Counted from the stretch's first letter, positions 1-8,254 are shown. The stretch is DNA of 63,314 nucleotides from Clostridiales bacterium (GCA_004556205.1 SFIL01000003.1:1-63314); one strand, 5' to 3'. Program-made: numbers and translations. Notes: a model not told the origin generated them from the sequence alone.

Positions 1-96
1 ATCGCCTTTGCGATGTGATATGCTCTCTCTCGGCTGATACAATCCGCAGCATTACTGCGCGCAAATGGATTGTGTCTTGTTTTAATTAGGTTTTAG

Positions 97-285
97 TATG
101 AATTCCATGACTGCACAAAGGCATATCACAACTGGTTCACTGAAATCCTGAATTCTATGGATGTCCCTTGGTCAAACGGTTTTATTGAAGGCTGCAACAA
201 CAAGACCAAAGTCCTGAAAAGGGTCTGCTTTGGGATGCGTAATTTCCGCAATTTCAGAAACAGAATCCTTTTCTCCCGTACATAA
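97..285 (+). pseudogene. ISL3-family transposase, C-terminal remnant
   Basis: About 62 codons remain readable before the TAA stop. They contain the hallmark end of ISL3/IS1165 transposases: the WFTEIL segment, WSNGFIEGCNNKTKVLKR with the catalytic glutamate, and FGMRNFRNFRNRIL. A stop codon (TAG at 94–96) interrupts the frame directly upstream and no start codon is available, so this cannot make an active enzyme. It is the only trace of a transposable element in the window. Confidence 0.8.
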
Positions 286-343
286 AAATCGTGCCGGAGC
301 TTTCTCCCCGACACGACTTGCAATTATTTCTTTCTTATCTCTA

Positions 344-365
344 CCCCAACTATTGACATAGAGCC
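344..365 (+). repeat. ISL3 terminal inverted repeat (right)
   Basis: The sequence begins CCCCAACTATTGACATAG and ends AGCC; its reverse complement begins GGCTCTATGTCAATAG, matching the typical outer end of ISL3 elements. No matching left repeat or 8-bp target duplication can be checked because the other end is not in the window. Confidence 0.7.
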
Positions 366-385
366 TGATTTACCTATATCAAATA

Positions 386-1975
386 TCAAACAATCGACGG
401 CACAGGCGTGGGTCTTGCGGGATCAAAGATTTTCTCAACATCAAACAAGTCATCCAGCAGTTCCGGATTCCACCACATACGGTAGCCGTCCAAATTGCGT
501 CTGCCCTGACGAACATAGCCGTCATGAATCTGCACCCAGTATTGTGTTGAGTCGACATTACAGAAGAATCGGTAGCCAGCGTCATACATCGCGTCAAATT
601 TTTCGCCGGAGTAGCTCTCCACACCCGCAATGTCACTGCCGTAGGGATAGATGAAGATATCGCTGTCGCCCACGACGGGCTGCACCTGATTCTCCCATTT
701 CTGCACATCGGAGGCAATATCCTCAGCGGATTTCGCACCGTAGCTGAAATGCGCAAAGCTGTGGCTCGCGATCTCGTAGCCATGCTCCTTAAGACACTTG
801 GTCAACTCTTGCGCGTCGCGGATCTCCTGCGCATAGGCATCGCTGCCCAAAATACTCTCCCACTCGGGGTGGGTATGATACCCGAACACGCCTTCATAGC
901 CCGTCACCGCAAGAATCGCTCTCGCACCGCGATAGGAAAAATCGGGATGCTCGCGGACAAAAGACTCTAAGATCGGCACAATGTCATATTCGCCGTAGAC
1001 CGTCTGCCCTTCTGCATCGATGTACTCGCAGGTCGGATGTCCGTCCGTGCCGATAACAAGTTTATTGGCAAAGCCGTCGCCCTTTGCATCGGGAACGCGG
1101 TCACCGTCACCGTCTACCATGTACTCATAATAATTCACGTCATCCTGTGAGATGATAATAGGCGTTTTGCCCGGCGGAAGGAAGATGTCTCCCTGCTCAT
1201 AGACCATGTTGCCGCTTTCATCGGCTTTGAGTGTCGCAATGTCGTGAATCCGCACAAGTACGAAGCCGCGACGGTACAATTCCTCCAATATCGCACGGAA
1301 TTCCCCCGTCGTTGTCATATATTGGTTGTAGCCCGCCGAAGTATAGTCATCGTCAAAGGCACGGCTCGTATCCGCAATCAGGCTGTGGAAGAAAACGTGC
1401 GTGATCTGCGTTGTATCCGCCCAGCGGACGGTTTTTGCCTTTTCCGCAAGATAGCGCTCGTTTGCCTCCGCAAGCTCGGGCTGCATTTGCCAGTCTGTGC
1501 CGTATTCGGACAGAACCGCAATCGCTGCGTCATAGTCATAGCCTGCCGCCAAGAAGTCCGCCCGTTCAAGCAGTCCCGCAATGACCTCCTCCCGCGCCAG
1601 GGTCGGCTCGGTCGCTTCGGTTGAAGACGAGGAGGGCTGTGCGTCACTATCAGGCAAAATCGCGCCGACGACCGCGTAGATCAGCCCGCCGACAATCAGA
1701 AGTGCTGCCAGCGCCAGTGCAATCAAAATCAGCCAGCCGCGTATATTCGCTCTGCGCTTTTTTCTCCGCTTGCCCGCAGGACGCTGCTGTTGCCGACGGT
1801 TTTGCGTCTGCGGCGCAGGTCTTCTTACCGGCTCGCGGGTCTGCTCCGTTTGCACCGGTGCATTCTGCCGCGCCGTCTGACGCTGCCGAAGCACTGCCTC
1901 AACGTCCCACTCTGCGTCAAAATCGTAGGCAGTCGGGCGTTCATACCGTGGATCAGTTCTGTTTGTATCCGCCAT
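386..1975 (-). CDS. Membrane-anchored polysaccharide deacetylase family protein
   Basis: A 529-residue protein with a basic, Gln/Arg-rich cytoplasmic head (1–78), one transmembrane helix (about 81–107), a Ser/Thr linker and a large outer domain. The outer domain carries NodB-type signatures: an Asp-Asp pair in SQDDV (278–279), the metal-binding HSFAH (405–409) and a PYG motif (444–446). Such enzymes remove N- or O-acetyl groups from peptidoglycan or wall glycans. The usual TFDDG box is changed to SQDDV, so activity or substrate could differ. It is the last gene of a run starting with the small membrane protein at 6.2 kb and lies next to an MreB-family gene. The domain identity is fairly sure; the substrate is unknown. 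Confidence 0.8.
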   Translation of the reverse strand: MADTNRTDPRYERPTAYDFDAEWDVEAVLRQRQTARQNAPVQTEQTREPVRRPAPQTQNRRQQQRPAGKRRKKRRANIRGWLILIALALAALLIVGGLIYAVVGAILPDSDAQPSSSSTEATEPTLAREEVIAGLLERADFLAAGYDYDAAIAVLSEYGTDWQMQPELAEANERYLAEKAKTVRWADTTQITHVFFHSLIADTSRAFDDDYTSAGYNQYMTTTGEFRAILEELYRRGFVLVRIHDIATLKADESGNMVYEQGDIFLPPGKTPIIISQDDVNYYEYMVDGDGDRVPDAKGDGFANKLVIGTDGHPTCEYIDAEGQTVYGEYDIVPILESFVREHPDFSYRGARAILAVTGYEGVFGYHTHPEWESILGSDAYAQEIRDAQELTKCLKEHGYEIASHSFAHFSYGAKSAEDIASDVQKWENQVQPVVGDSDIFIYPYGSDIAGVESYSGEKFDAMYDAGYRFFCNVDSTQYWVQIHDGYVRQGRRNLDGYRMWWNPELLDDLFDVEKIFDPARPTPVPSIV

Positions 1976-2003
1976 GAATACTCGCCTTCCTTTTCTGTCT
2001 CTT

Positions 2004-3035
2004 TTATTCTTTCAGGAGCCTTTTTCTTGCGATATTGATTGTATCCTCCTGCATATGGTTCATCCATGCAAGGCTTTTGCCGCAACCGTAAGCGACGCAG
2101 GAATCCGCGTCGTCCGCAAGCATGCAGCGAATCTCCGTACGCTCCTGCAGCAGCGCGTCCATGCCGTAGATCTGGCTGCCGCCGCCGGTCAGAACAATAC
2201 CGTTCTTGGAGATGTCCGCGACCAGCTCCGGTGTCGTCTGCTCCAATACATCGAGCACCTCGTCCGTGATCTGACGAGCAGGGCGTTTGAGCGCTTCCAT
2301 GACCTCCTCGGACGTTACCGTGACCTCGCGGGCAAGACCCGTTTTCAAGTCTCTGCCCTTAATGCGCATCGTCTGCACCTCGGGACGAGGGAGAACGCAG
2401 CCGATGGTCAGCTTAATCTCCTCCGCGGTGTTTTTGCCGATCACAATTCCCTGCCGCCTGCGGACAAATTTGATGATCGCCTCATCGAACTCCATGCCCG
2501 CAATCTTGACGGAGGAGGACTGTGCAACGCCGTTCATCGTCAGAACACCGATGTCCGTTATACCGCCGCCGATATCGACAACCATACGCCCTTCCGGTGC
2601 CGTGAGGTCGAGCTGTGCACCGAGCGCAGCAGCAAGTGGCGCTTCAATCAGATAGACGCGTCTGGCGCCCGCCTCCATTGCCGCCTGAATGACCGCACGC
2701 TCCTCGACCTCGGTAATACTGCTCGGCACGCTGATGATCATGCGAGGCTTAATAAGTGCGTGCTTAATGACGCGGCGGATCATCTCCGTCAACATCCGTG
2801 CTGTCAGCTCATAGTCCGAAATCACGCCGTCCTGCAGCGGGTGGATCGCCACAACATTCCCGGGCGTTCTACCGAGCATATTGCGTGCCGCCGCGCCGAC
2901 CTGCAAAACCTTTCCTGTGTTCTTGTCCAGCGCGATGACCGCAGGCTCGCGCAGCACGACACCCTTACCTGCGGCGTAGATCAATACATTCGAGGTTCCG
3001 AGGTCAATTCCCAGATCCTTGGAAAACAAAAACAT
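2004..3035 (-). CDS. mreB: MreB/Mbl-family rod-shape-determining actin homologue
   Basis: A 343-residue actin-fold protein. It starts with the phosphate-1 loop GIDLGTSN, then ISVPSSITEVEERAV, the second phosphate loop VDIGGGITDIGV and the adenosine motif LTGGGSQIYG. MreB-type filaments direct lateral wall synthesis on the inner membrane face. I chose the ATG at 3035, about eight bases after an AGGTGA site; an ATG at 3041 overlapping the comF stop is also possible. The usual partners mreC and mreD are not beside it; instead it sits between comF and a wall deacetylase, as some stand-alone mbl/mreBH genes do. Which paralogue it is cannot be told from sequence alone. Confidence 0.9.
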   Translation of the reverse strand: MFLFSKDLGIDLGTSNVLIYAAGKGVVLREPAVIALDKNTGKVLQVGAAARNMLGRTPGNVVAIHPLQDGVISDYELTARMLTEMIRRVIKHALIKPRMIISVPSSITEVEERAVIQAAMEAGARRVYLIEAPLAAALGAQLDLTAPEGRMVVDIGGGITDIGVLTMNGVAQSSSVKIAGMEFDEAIIKFVRRRQGIVIGKNTAEEIKLTIGCVLPRPEVQTMRIKGRDLKTGLAREVTVTSEEVMEALKRPARQITDEVLDVLEQTTPELVADISKNGIVLTGGGSQIYGMDALLQERTEIRCMLADDADSCVAYGCGKSLAWMNHMQEDTINIARKRLLKE

Positions 3036-3037
3036 TC

Positions 3038-3709
3038 TCATTCACCTACCGTCTGTTTTTCGGAGAATTGCGTTGCCGCAATCGTTGCACACCGAACGCT
3101 CTCCGCGCCCGCTGTTAAAAGCGCACGGCTGCACTCGCTCAGAGTCGCGCCCGTGGTAATAATATCGTCGATCAGCAGTATCCGTCTGCCCGCAAAGCGC
3201 TCAGGCTCCACCGCGCAATAGACATTCAACACATTTGCGCGTCTGGCCTCGGCGTTTTTCTGTGACGATTGCGCGGGGTTGTCCCGCTTCTTTTTGAGCG
3301 TCTGCACACACGAAACACCAAGCTCCTTTGCCACCGCTTCGGCAAGCAGACGCGTCTGATCGTAGCCGCGTTGTCGCCGCCGTTTTGCGCTGATTGGCGC
3401 CCATGTCAGAACATCAAAGTCTGCGCCCTCGCGGAGCAGAAGCATGGCAAGCTGCCGCCCATAGACCGTTGCATATTGCCGCATCCCGCCGAACTTATAG
3501 CGTTTCAGAGAGGCAGCAACGTCGCCCGTGTATTCATACAGGCTGTCGCAGCGCTTAAAGAAGCTGCCGCGTTTGACCGCACCGTCCATCATTGGAACTG
3601 TGGCACGGCATTTCCTGCAAATATCCGTCTCATCGTCCTTCAGAAGCTTTCTGCAAAAGACGCATCGCGGCGGATAGAGCAGATCGAGAAGCCATCCGAT
3701 AAATTTCAT
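3038..3709 (-). CDS. comF: ComF-family phosphoribosyltransferase-like protein
   Basis: A 223-residue protein with an N-terminal four-cysteine zinc knuckle (C16, C19, C31, C34) and a C-terminal phosphoribosyltransferase fold with the PRPP loop LLIDDIITTGATLSEC. ComF proteins take part in DNA uptake during competence and possibly in DNA repair. The ATG overlaps the recD2 stop (ATGA), and its own stop overlaps the possible upstream start of the MreB gene, so the genes are translationally coupled. No other competence genes are in the window, and pairing with recD2 suggests a DNA-processing role. An in-frame ATG 12 bases upstream is less likely because of the tight ATGA overlap. Confidence 0.88.
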   Translation of the reverse strand: MKFIGWLLDLLYPPRCVFCRKLLKDDETDICRKCRATVPMMDGAVKRGSFFKRCDSLYEYTGDVAASLKRYKFGGMRQYATVYGRQLAMLLLREGADFDVLTWAPISAKRRRQRGYDQTRLLAEAVAKELGVSCVQTLKKKRDNPAQSSQKNAEARRANVLNVYCAVEPERFAGRRILLIDDIITTGATLSECSRALLTAGAESVRCATIAATQFSEKQTVGE

Positions 3710-5910
3710 TGCGCCGCACATCCTGTCAGGCGGTGCCGCAAACCACTGTAGCGCTTATTACGGCGGTTATTTGCAGTCATCTGCGCCACGATTTCCTCGT
3801 TGCCGACAAGGATCAGAAGCTCTCTCGCGCGCGTAATCGCCGTATAGAGCACGCCGCGCGTCAGGAGCATCGGCGCACCGGCAAACGGCACAAAGATCAC
3901 AGCACGGTACTCGCTGCCCTGACTTTTATGCGCGGTAATGGCATAGGCGAGCTCCAGCTCAGTCAGCATATCGGAGTCATAGACCGCCAGCCGATCATCG
4001 AAGCGGAGATATATGGCATCCTCCTGCGGCTCAATCCGTTCAATGATTCCAATATCGCCGTTAAATATGCCCGTTCCCGCGCCGCCGTTCGCTTTTTTCC
4101 ATAGTATATCATAATTGTTGCGGATTTGCATCACGCGATCACCCTCACGGAAGCACGTATTACCGCAAAACCGCTCTTTTTTCTTCGGCTGCGGCGGATT
4201 CAGCGCCTCCTGTAAGGCTTGATTGAGGCGGAAAGTCCCCGTCTCCCCCTTGCGCGTCGGAGAGATTACCTGAATTTCATCAATCGGGATGCCTAAGTTT
4301 TTCGGAAGACGCGTCGCGCAAAGCTCCGTAATTGTCTGGACAACTGCATCGGGCGAATGTCGCTTCATAAAGAAGAAGTCTCTGTCCTTCGCGGTCAGGA
4401 TCGGAAGCTCGCCGTGGTTGACTGCATGGGCGTTCATCACAATCAGGCTTTCCTGCGCCTGTCGGAAAATATCAGTCAGGCACACCGTGCGTACCACGCC
4501 GCTGCGGATCAGGTCGGCAAAAAGATTTCCTGCACCGACTGACGGAAGCTGGTCGGGATCGCCGACCATAACCAGCGCCGCATTCTCGGGCAGTGCACGC
4601 AGGAGGCTGTGCATCAGAAGCACGTCCACCATCGACATCTCATCGACGATCACTGCGTCGCAGTCGAGCGGCTCATTCTCGCCGCGTCGGAAATACATCT
4701 CCCCCGTCTCGGGCGAGATCTGCGCCTCCAGCAAACGGTGGATAGTCGAAGCCTCGCGGTTGGTTAGCTCGGAAAGCCGCTTTGCCGCACGACCGGTCGG
4801 CGCTGCCAAAAGCGTCTTCCGATGCAGCAGGTCAAACAAAGCCAAAATGCCCGCAAGCGTCGTCGTCTTACCCGTACCGGGACCGCCTGTCAAAATCATG
4901 ATTCGGCGCTCAGCTGCGCAGCGAATTGCCTCCTTTTGCCGCACGGCATAGGTCAGACCGCACTTGCGCTCAATGCCGCAAAGCACGCGTTCCGCATCGG
5001 CAAGCTCGTCCGACGGCTCGCGCGCCATACGGACGATGCGCTCTGTAATATACGTCTCCGCCTCGTAGTATTCGGGCAGATAAACCGCTTTCAGTCCCGC
5101 GATCTCATCCATCTCGACGCCGCCCAATTCGCAAAGGCGGTCAATCGCGTCACTGACGGTAGATGTTTCAAGTTCAAGCATTGTTGCCGTTGCAGCAGCA
5201 AGTTTGTCCAAGGGCAAAAAGGTATGCCCGTTATTCAGGTTATATCGCAGCTCAAAAATCACGCCCGCCTCAATACGGCGGTCGTCATCGCCGTCGAAGC
5301 CCAACTCAATCGCCATCGCGTCCGTCGCGGCAAAAGGCGCGCCGAACTGCGGCTGGGTCAGAAGATAGGGGTTCTCGTGAATCAATTCGAGAGACTGCTC
5401 GCCGTAGACCCTATACAGTCGGACGGCAATCTCCGCTGGTATGCGATAACCGGTCAAGAATTCAATCAAGCGGCGGACGCCGACCTGTCTGCGAAAGGAC
5501 GCTCCCATCTCGAGCGCCGCTTTCAGGGAAATGCCGCTGATCTCTGCAAGGCGCTCCGGCGCGCGGTCAAGAATTTTTAAGCTGTCCTCCCCGAAGTGCG
5601 CGACGATCTTCTCTGCCGTCTTCGGGCCGATGCCGCGCACCGCACGGGAGGATAAGTACGCACGAATTTCATTCACGGAGTCCGGCAGCAAGCGTTCCAG
5701 AAATTCCGCCTCGAACTGTTTGCCGTAAGTGCTGTGTGTTGTCCACTTTCCCGTGACAATCAGACGTTCACCCGCAATCGGAGACGGGATTGTCCCGACA
5801 ACCGTAACGGTCGCGCCCTCCTCGCTGTCGAGACGGATTACCGCATAGCCGTTTTCCTGATTCTGATATACCACAGCGGCGATTGTCCCGCTAATCAGCT
5901 CTTGTTCCAA
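3706..5910 (-). CDS. recD2: RecD2-type ATP-dependent 5'-3' DNA helicase
   Basis: A helicase of about 734 residues with the RecD2 layout: an N-terminal OB-like and helix-hairpin-helix region (VRGIGPKTAEKI near residue 95), then superfamily 1 motifs including Walker A GGPGTGKTTT (about 342–351), Walker B region DEMSMVD, GDPDQLPSVGAGN and a C-terminal AYAITAHKSQGSEY. RecD2 acts without RecBC in mismatch, recombination or replication-fork repair. I place the start at TTG 5910, before EQELISGTIAAVVYQ, with GGAG about ten bases upstream; an ATG at 5943 would add 11 residues and lengthen the overlap with the preceding gene. Length is typical of the family. Confidence 0.92.
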   Translation of the reverse strand: MEQELISGTIAAVVYQNQENGYAVIRLDSEEGATVTVVGTIPSPIAGERLIVTGKWTTHSTYGKQFEAEFLERLLPDSVNEIRAYLSSRAVRGIGPKTAEKIVAHFGEDSLKILDRAPERLAEISGISLKAALEMGASFRRQVGVRRLIEFLTGYRIPAEIAVRLYRVYGEQSLELIHENPYLLTQPQFGAPFAATDAMAIELGFDGDDDRRIEAGVIFELRYNLNNGHTFLPLDKLAAATATMLELETSTVSDAIDRLCELGGVEMDEIAGLKAVYLPEYYEAETYITERIVRMAREPSDELADAERVLCGIERKCGLTYAVRQKEAIRCAAERRIMILTGGPGTGKTTTLAGILALFDLLHRKTLLAAPTGRAAKRLSELTNREASTIHRLLEAQISPETGEMYFRRGENEPLDCDAVIVDEMSMVDVLLMHSLLRALPENAALVMVGDPDQLPSVGAGNLFADLIRSGVVRTVCLTDIFRQAQESLIVMNAHAVNHGELPILTAKDRDFFFMKRHSPDAVVQTITELCATRLPKNLGIPIDEIQVISPTRKGETGTFRLNQALQEALNPPQPKKKERFCGNTCFREGDRVMQIRNNYDILWKKANGGAGTGIFNGDIGIIERIEPQEDAIYLRFDDRLAVYDSDMLTELELAYAITAHKSQGSEYRAVIFVPFAGAPMLLTRGVLYTAITRARELLILVGNEEIVAQMTANNRRNKRYSGLRHRLTGCAAQ

Positions 5911-6241
5911 TCCTCTCGTTCTCCGTTCGTATAATCTCCGCAAGCTGTGACTGTGCGCAAAGCAGTGCGTTGTTCTGCCGCCGCAGGAGGAGCTCTACTG
6001 CGATCTGCGCCTCGGTGTCGATGCCGTCATCCACAAAGATCAGCCACGCACGTAGCCCTTGTCGGTGACGCAACCGCAGTGCGGCGCGGACTGTCTGTTC
6101 GACCTTTGCCGCATCGCCCTGCAAAAACACAACATAAAAGGCACCCTCTGCCTGCGGTAAAAGCAACGCATCAAACAGCGTCAGCACAATCAGCAGGAAC
6201 CCGCACACGGCAAGTGTTGTGACAATGATCGTCAATACCAC
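5891..6241 (-). CDS. Small membrane protein of unknown function
   Basis: About 116 residues: one strongly hydrophobic N-terminal helix (roughly 3–28) followed by a soluble tail rich in Arg, Gln and Leu. The tail looks like a small alpha/beta domain, with hydrophobic strands (FYVVFLQ, RAWLIFVDD) alternating with helices, but I recognise no family. GTG at 6241 is preferred because AGGTG lies six bases upstream; GTG at 6250 is also open. It is the first gene of the recD2–comF–mreB–deacetylase run and overlaps the start of recD2. Similar-looking small membrane proteins next to recD2/comF are common in Clostridia, but the role is unknown. Confidence 0.65.
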   Translation of the reverse strand: MVLTIIVTTLAVCGFLLIVLTLFDALLLPQAEGAFYVVFLQGDAAKVEQTVRAALRLRHRQGLRAWLIFVDDGIDTEAQIAVELLLRRQNNALLCAQSQLAEIIRTENERIGTRAD

Positions 6242-6250
6242 ATTTATCAC

Positions 6251-6278
6251 CTCACGCCATTCTATGTTTCGGCGTGAG
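6251..6278 (-). promoter_or_regulatory. Leader stem-loop touching a ribosome-binding site
   Basis: An 8-bp perfect stem (CTCACGCC with GGCGTGAG) with a 12-base loop sits in the short leader between the promoter and the first gene of the operon. The 3' arm includes the first two bases of the AGGTG ribosome-binding site, so it could modulate translation start. Confidence 0.45.
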
Positions 6279-6295
6279 AAAATGTACCCATCATT

Positions 6296-6324
6296 ATTTT
6301 ACTACAGACCGCGCGGATACGCAA
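6296..6324 (-). promoter_or_regulatory. Sigma-A-type promoter of the recD2–comF–mreB operon
   Basis: On the minus strand TTGCGT and TAAAAT are separated by 17 bases, followed by a leader of about 45 bases. Confidence 0.55.
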
Positions 6325-6378
6325 TGAATTTTTTACAAATCGTTCTTTTTTCACTTGGATTCTCCCTTTGAACCGCAA

Positions 6379-6411
6379 AATCGCTCCCATAGGTATTCTA
6401 TGGGAGCGATT
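6379..6411 (-). terminator. Terminator after the threonine synthase gene
   Basis: A perfect 14-bp stem (AATCGCTCCCATAG with its complement) and a 5-base loop lie 16 bases after the stop. The following minus-strand T-run is short (TTTT). Confidence 0.7.
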
Positions 6412-6426
6412 CCTGCAAAAAATACT

Positions 6427-7671
6427 TTATTCTTCGACGTGAATTCCCTTTTCCGCAAACGCCTTGAGCAGCAGCTCCATGTCGGACGGGATAGAGATCG
6501 GCTCGCCGCACGCCTTAATGGCATTGGCAACATCCTTCAGGCCGTTGCCCGTAACAACAGAGACGATCTTCGCGTCCTTAGGAAGCTTGCCTTGCTGGCA
6601 GAGCTTCTTGATGCCTGCCGTACCCGTCACGCCCGCAGGCTCGCCGAACACGCCGCAGGTGCGGCCGAGGAGCTTCTGCGCCGCCATGATCTCCTCGTCG
6701 GAGACATTAACGACGATGCCGTTCGATTCGCGGATCGCCATGAGCGCCTTGTCCGCGTTGCGCGGAACACCGACGGCAATCGAGTCGGCAAGGGTGTTTT
6801 CCTCCATCGGATACCAGTCCTCGTTGTTGGCAATGGCGCGGTTCAACGGGCAGCAGCCCTCTGCCTGCGCGGAGATAAGGCGCGGCAGCTTGTCGATAAA
6901 GCCGATAGCGTAAAGATCCTTCAAGCCCTTCCACAGACCCGCGATCGTGCAGCCGTCGCCGACGGAGATCGCGATATAATCGGGAACCTCCCAATTGAGC
7001 TGTTCCATGATCTCCAAACCGACGGTCTTCTTGCCCTCGGAGAGGTAGGGATTAATCGCCGCGTTGCGGTTGTACCACCCCCATCTGTCGATTGCCTGCT
7101 TGGAAAGCTCAAAGGTATCCTCATAGCTGCCCTGCACGGAGACGACGGTCGCACCGAAGGTCATAAGCTGCGCCACCTTGCCCTTCGGGGCTCGGGACGG
7201 GACGAAAATATAGGTCTTCAAGCCCGCCGCCGCAGCGTTGCCCGCAAGGGACGAAGCAGCGTTGCCCGTAGACGAGCAGGCAATAACCTTTGCGCCCGCC
7301 TCCTGCGCCTTGGCAACTGCCATTGCGGAGGCTCTGTCCTTCAGAGAGGCGGTCGGATTCTGTCCGTCGTCCTTGACCCAAAGCTTTGCAATGCCCAATT
7401 CTTTTGCCAGTCTGTCCGCCTCGTAGAGCGGCGACCAGCCGACGCGTAGCGGCGTATTCGGCGTTGTCTCCTCAACGGGCAGCAACTCGCGATAGCGCCA
7501 CATGGAGCGATCCTCACGCGCGGCAAGCTTTTCCTTCGTCAGATTGGTCTTGATGTAGTCATAATCGTAAATAATGTCGAGGATGCCGCCGCACTCACAA
7601 TTCGTCAGATTCGGCACAGCCTCGTATTCTCTGCCGCATTTCACACAGCGGCCGCATTTTACGTTGCGCAT
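6427..7671 (-). CDS. thrC: Threonine synthase-like PLP enzyme
   Basis: A 414-residue fold-type II PLP enzyme. An N-terminal cysteine cluster (C6, C9, C12, C25, C27) resembles the zinc ribbon of archaeal-type threonine synthases. The PLP lysine is in NPTASLKDRA (K111), followed by SSTGNAASSLA and a C-terminal SVVTGNGLKD. The family converts O-phosphohomoserine to threonine. It is not next to hom or thrB but 20 bases behind a small Xre regulator and close to a catabolic module with another PLP enzyme, so a degradative or lyase role is a possible alternative. The ribosome-binding site AAAGGAG fits the ATG. Confidence 0.82.
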   Translation of the reverse strand: MRNVKCGRCVKCGREYEAVPNLTNCECGGILDIIYDYDYIKTNLTKEKLAAREDRSMWRYRELLPVEETTPNTPLRVGWSPLYEADRLAKELGIAKLWVKDDGQNPTASLKDRASAMAVAKAQEAGAKVIACSSTGNAASSLAGNAAAAGLKTYIFVPSRAPKGKVAQLMTFGATVVSVQGSYEDTFELSKQAIDRWGWYNRNAAINPYLSEGKKTVGLEIMEQLNWEVPDYIAISVGDGCTIAGLWKGLKDLYAIGFIDKLPRLISAQAEGCCPLNRAIANNEDWYPMEENTLADSIAVGVPRNADKALMAIRESNGIVVNVSDEEIMAAQKLLGRTCGVFGEPAGVTGTAGIKKLCQQGKLPKDAKIVSVVTGNGLKDVANAIKACGEPISIPSDMELLLKAFAEKGIHVEE

Positions 7672-7691
7672 AACAGTTCTCCTTTTTTATC

Positions 7692-7949
7692 TCAAGGGAT
7701 TTCATCATCCGAGATTATAATTTTTCTTTTTGCCGGCGGGTACGGCTTTTTTACATCGGTCAAACCCGGCAGATAGTCCGCACTTACGCCATGGAAACGC
7801 GCCAACACGGAAAGCACCTCAGGTGGAAGCATCCGTTGCCCATTCTCATAATATGAATAGGCTCTTTGTCCAACACAGACCGCCTCCGCTACTTGCTCTT
7901 GCGTCAGGTACTTATCCTCGCGTAGATCGCGAAGCCTTCTGTATCGCAT
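7692..7949 (-). CDS. Small Xre-family helix-turn-helix regulator
   Basis: An 85-residue protein with a lambda-repressor-type HTH over residues 5–60 (LREDKYLTQEQVAEAV, then AYSYYENGQRMLPPEVL, and FHGVSADYLPGL) and a short basic/acidic tail. It would bind DNA as a dimer. A perfect palindrome (AGAACA AAA TGTTCT) lies 28 bases upstream of the start and is an obvious candidate for an autoregulatory operator. The gene runs in the same direction as thrC, 20 bases away, and opposite to the 49-residue gene at 8.0 kb. Confidence 0.85.
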   Translation of the reverse strand: MRYRRLRDLREDKYLTQEQVAEAVCVGQRAYSYYENGQRMLPPEVLSVLARFHGVSADYLPGLTDVKKPYPPAKRKIIISDDEIP

Positions 7950-7976
7950 ATTTCATCACCGAAAAAATCATACCTA

Positions 7977-8021
7977 AGAACAAAATGTTCTATTTACATT
8001 CTGACCAATTTGTTCAATAAT
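7977..8021. promoter_or_regulatory. Divergent promoter region with palindromic operator
   Basis: Positions 7977–7991 form the perfect inverted repeat AGAACA-AAA-TGTTCT, and a further half-site TTGTTC lies at 8010–8015. On the plus strand TTTACA (7993–7998) and AATAAT (8016–8021), 17 bases apart, make a promoter for the small gene. On the minus strand TATGAT at 7967–7972 may serve the Xre gene, without a clear -35 box. The repeat overlaps both, as expected for a repressor site. Confidence 0.55.
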
Positions 8022-8043
8022 AGGCATTGAGGAGGCGAGAAAT

Positions 8044-8193
8044 GTGCCGGATTATAAAGAGATGTATTTTACTCTTTTCAACGCAGTCACAGACGCTTCA
8101 GCGGCGATTCAAAACTGCAATATTGGAGAAGCAAACGAGCTTCTCCAACAGGCACAGCAAAAAACGGAATCACTCTACATAGAAGCAGAATAA
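8044..8193 (+). CDS. 49-residue conserved small protein
   Basis: A short frame with a GTG start behind a good GAGGAGG site. The peptide begins VPDYKEMYFTLFNAVTDA and ends in a Glu-rich, helix-forming tail (LLQQAQQKTESLYIEAE). From memory, very similar small proteins (YKxMYFxLFNxVTDAIxxLQ...AQQxxEELYI) are frequent in clostridial genomes and mobile elements, with no known function. It is transcribed away from the Xre regulator and is followed by a hairpin. It is predicted to be a small amphipathic helical protein. I am fairly sure it is a real gene because of the family resemblance, the ribosome-binding site and the promoter. Confidence 0.7.
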   Translation: MPDYKEMYFTLFNAVTDASAAIQNCNIGEANELLQQAQQKTESLYIEAE

Positions 8194-8222
8194 AAGCAAG
8201 CATAAAAGCGTAATGATACACA

Positions 8223-8254
8223 GGGCTGTTGCAAATTCACTTTTGCAACAGCCC
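8223..8254 (+). terminator. Hairpin between convergent genes
   Basis: A stem of 13 bp (GGGCTGTTGCAAA with its near-complement) and a 6-base loop are followed by a T-rich stretch on the plus strand. It lies between the 49-residue gene and the end of the convergent PLP enzyme gene and may serve both. Confidence 0.65.

Larger units (their letters stand above)
1..365 (+). mobile_element. Right end of a decayed ISL3-family insertion sequence
   Basis: The stretch holds the last part of an ISL3-type transposase followed by a terminal inverted repeat that reads GGCTCTATGTCAATAGTTGG from the outside, close to the usual ISL3 end. The left end lies outside the window or has been lost. Bases 1–96 have no readable transposase frame, so the element is already damaged there. 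It ends about 20 bases from the stop of the neighbouring deacetylase gene. Confidence 0.75.

Noticed and set aside
1974..3221. A 415-codon plus-strand open frame opposite the MreB-family gene
   Set aside because: MreB motifs are complete on the minus strand; the opposite frame has no family features.
6427..8043. T-box or other leader control of the threonine synthase gene
   Set aside because: The gap between the Xre gene and thrC is only 20 bases, and no specifier or T-box sequence is seen upstream.
7692..8254. Prophage or integrative element around the Xre gene
   Set aside because: No integrase, structural phage gene or attachment repeat is present; only the two small genes suggest it.
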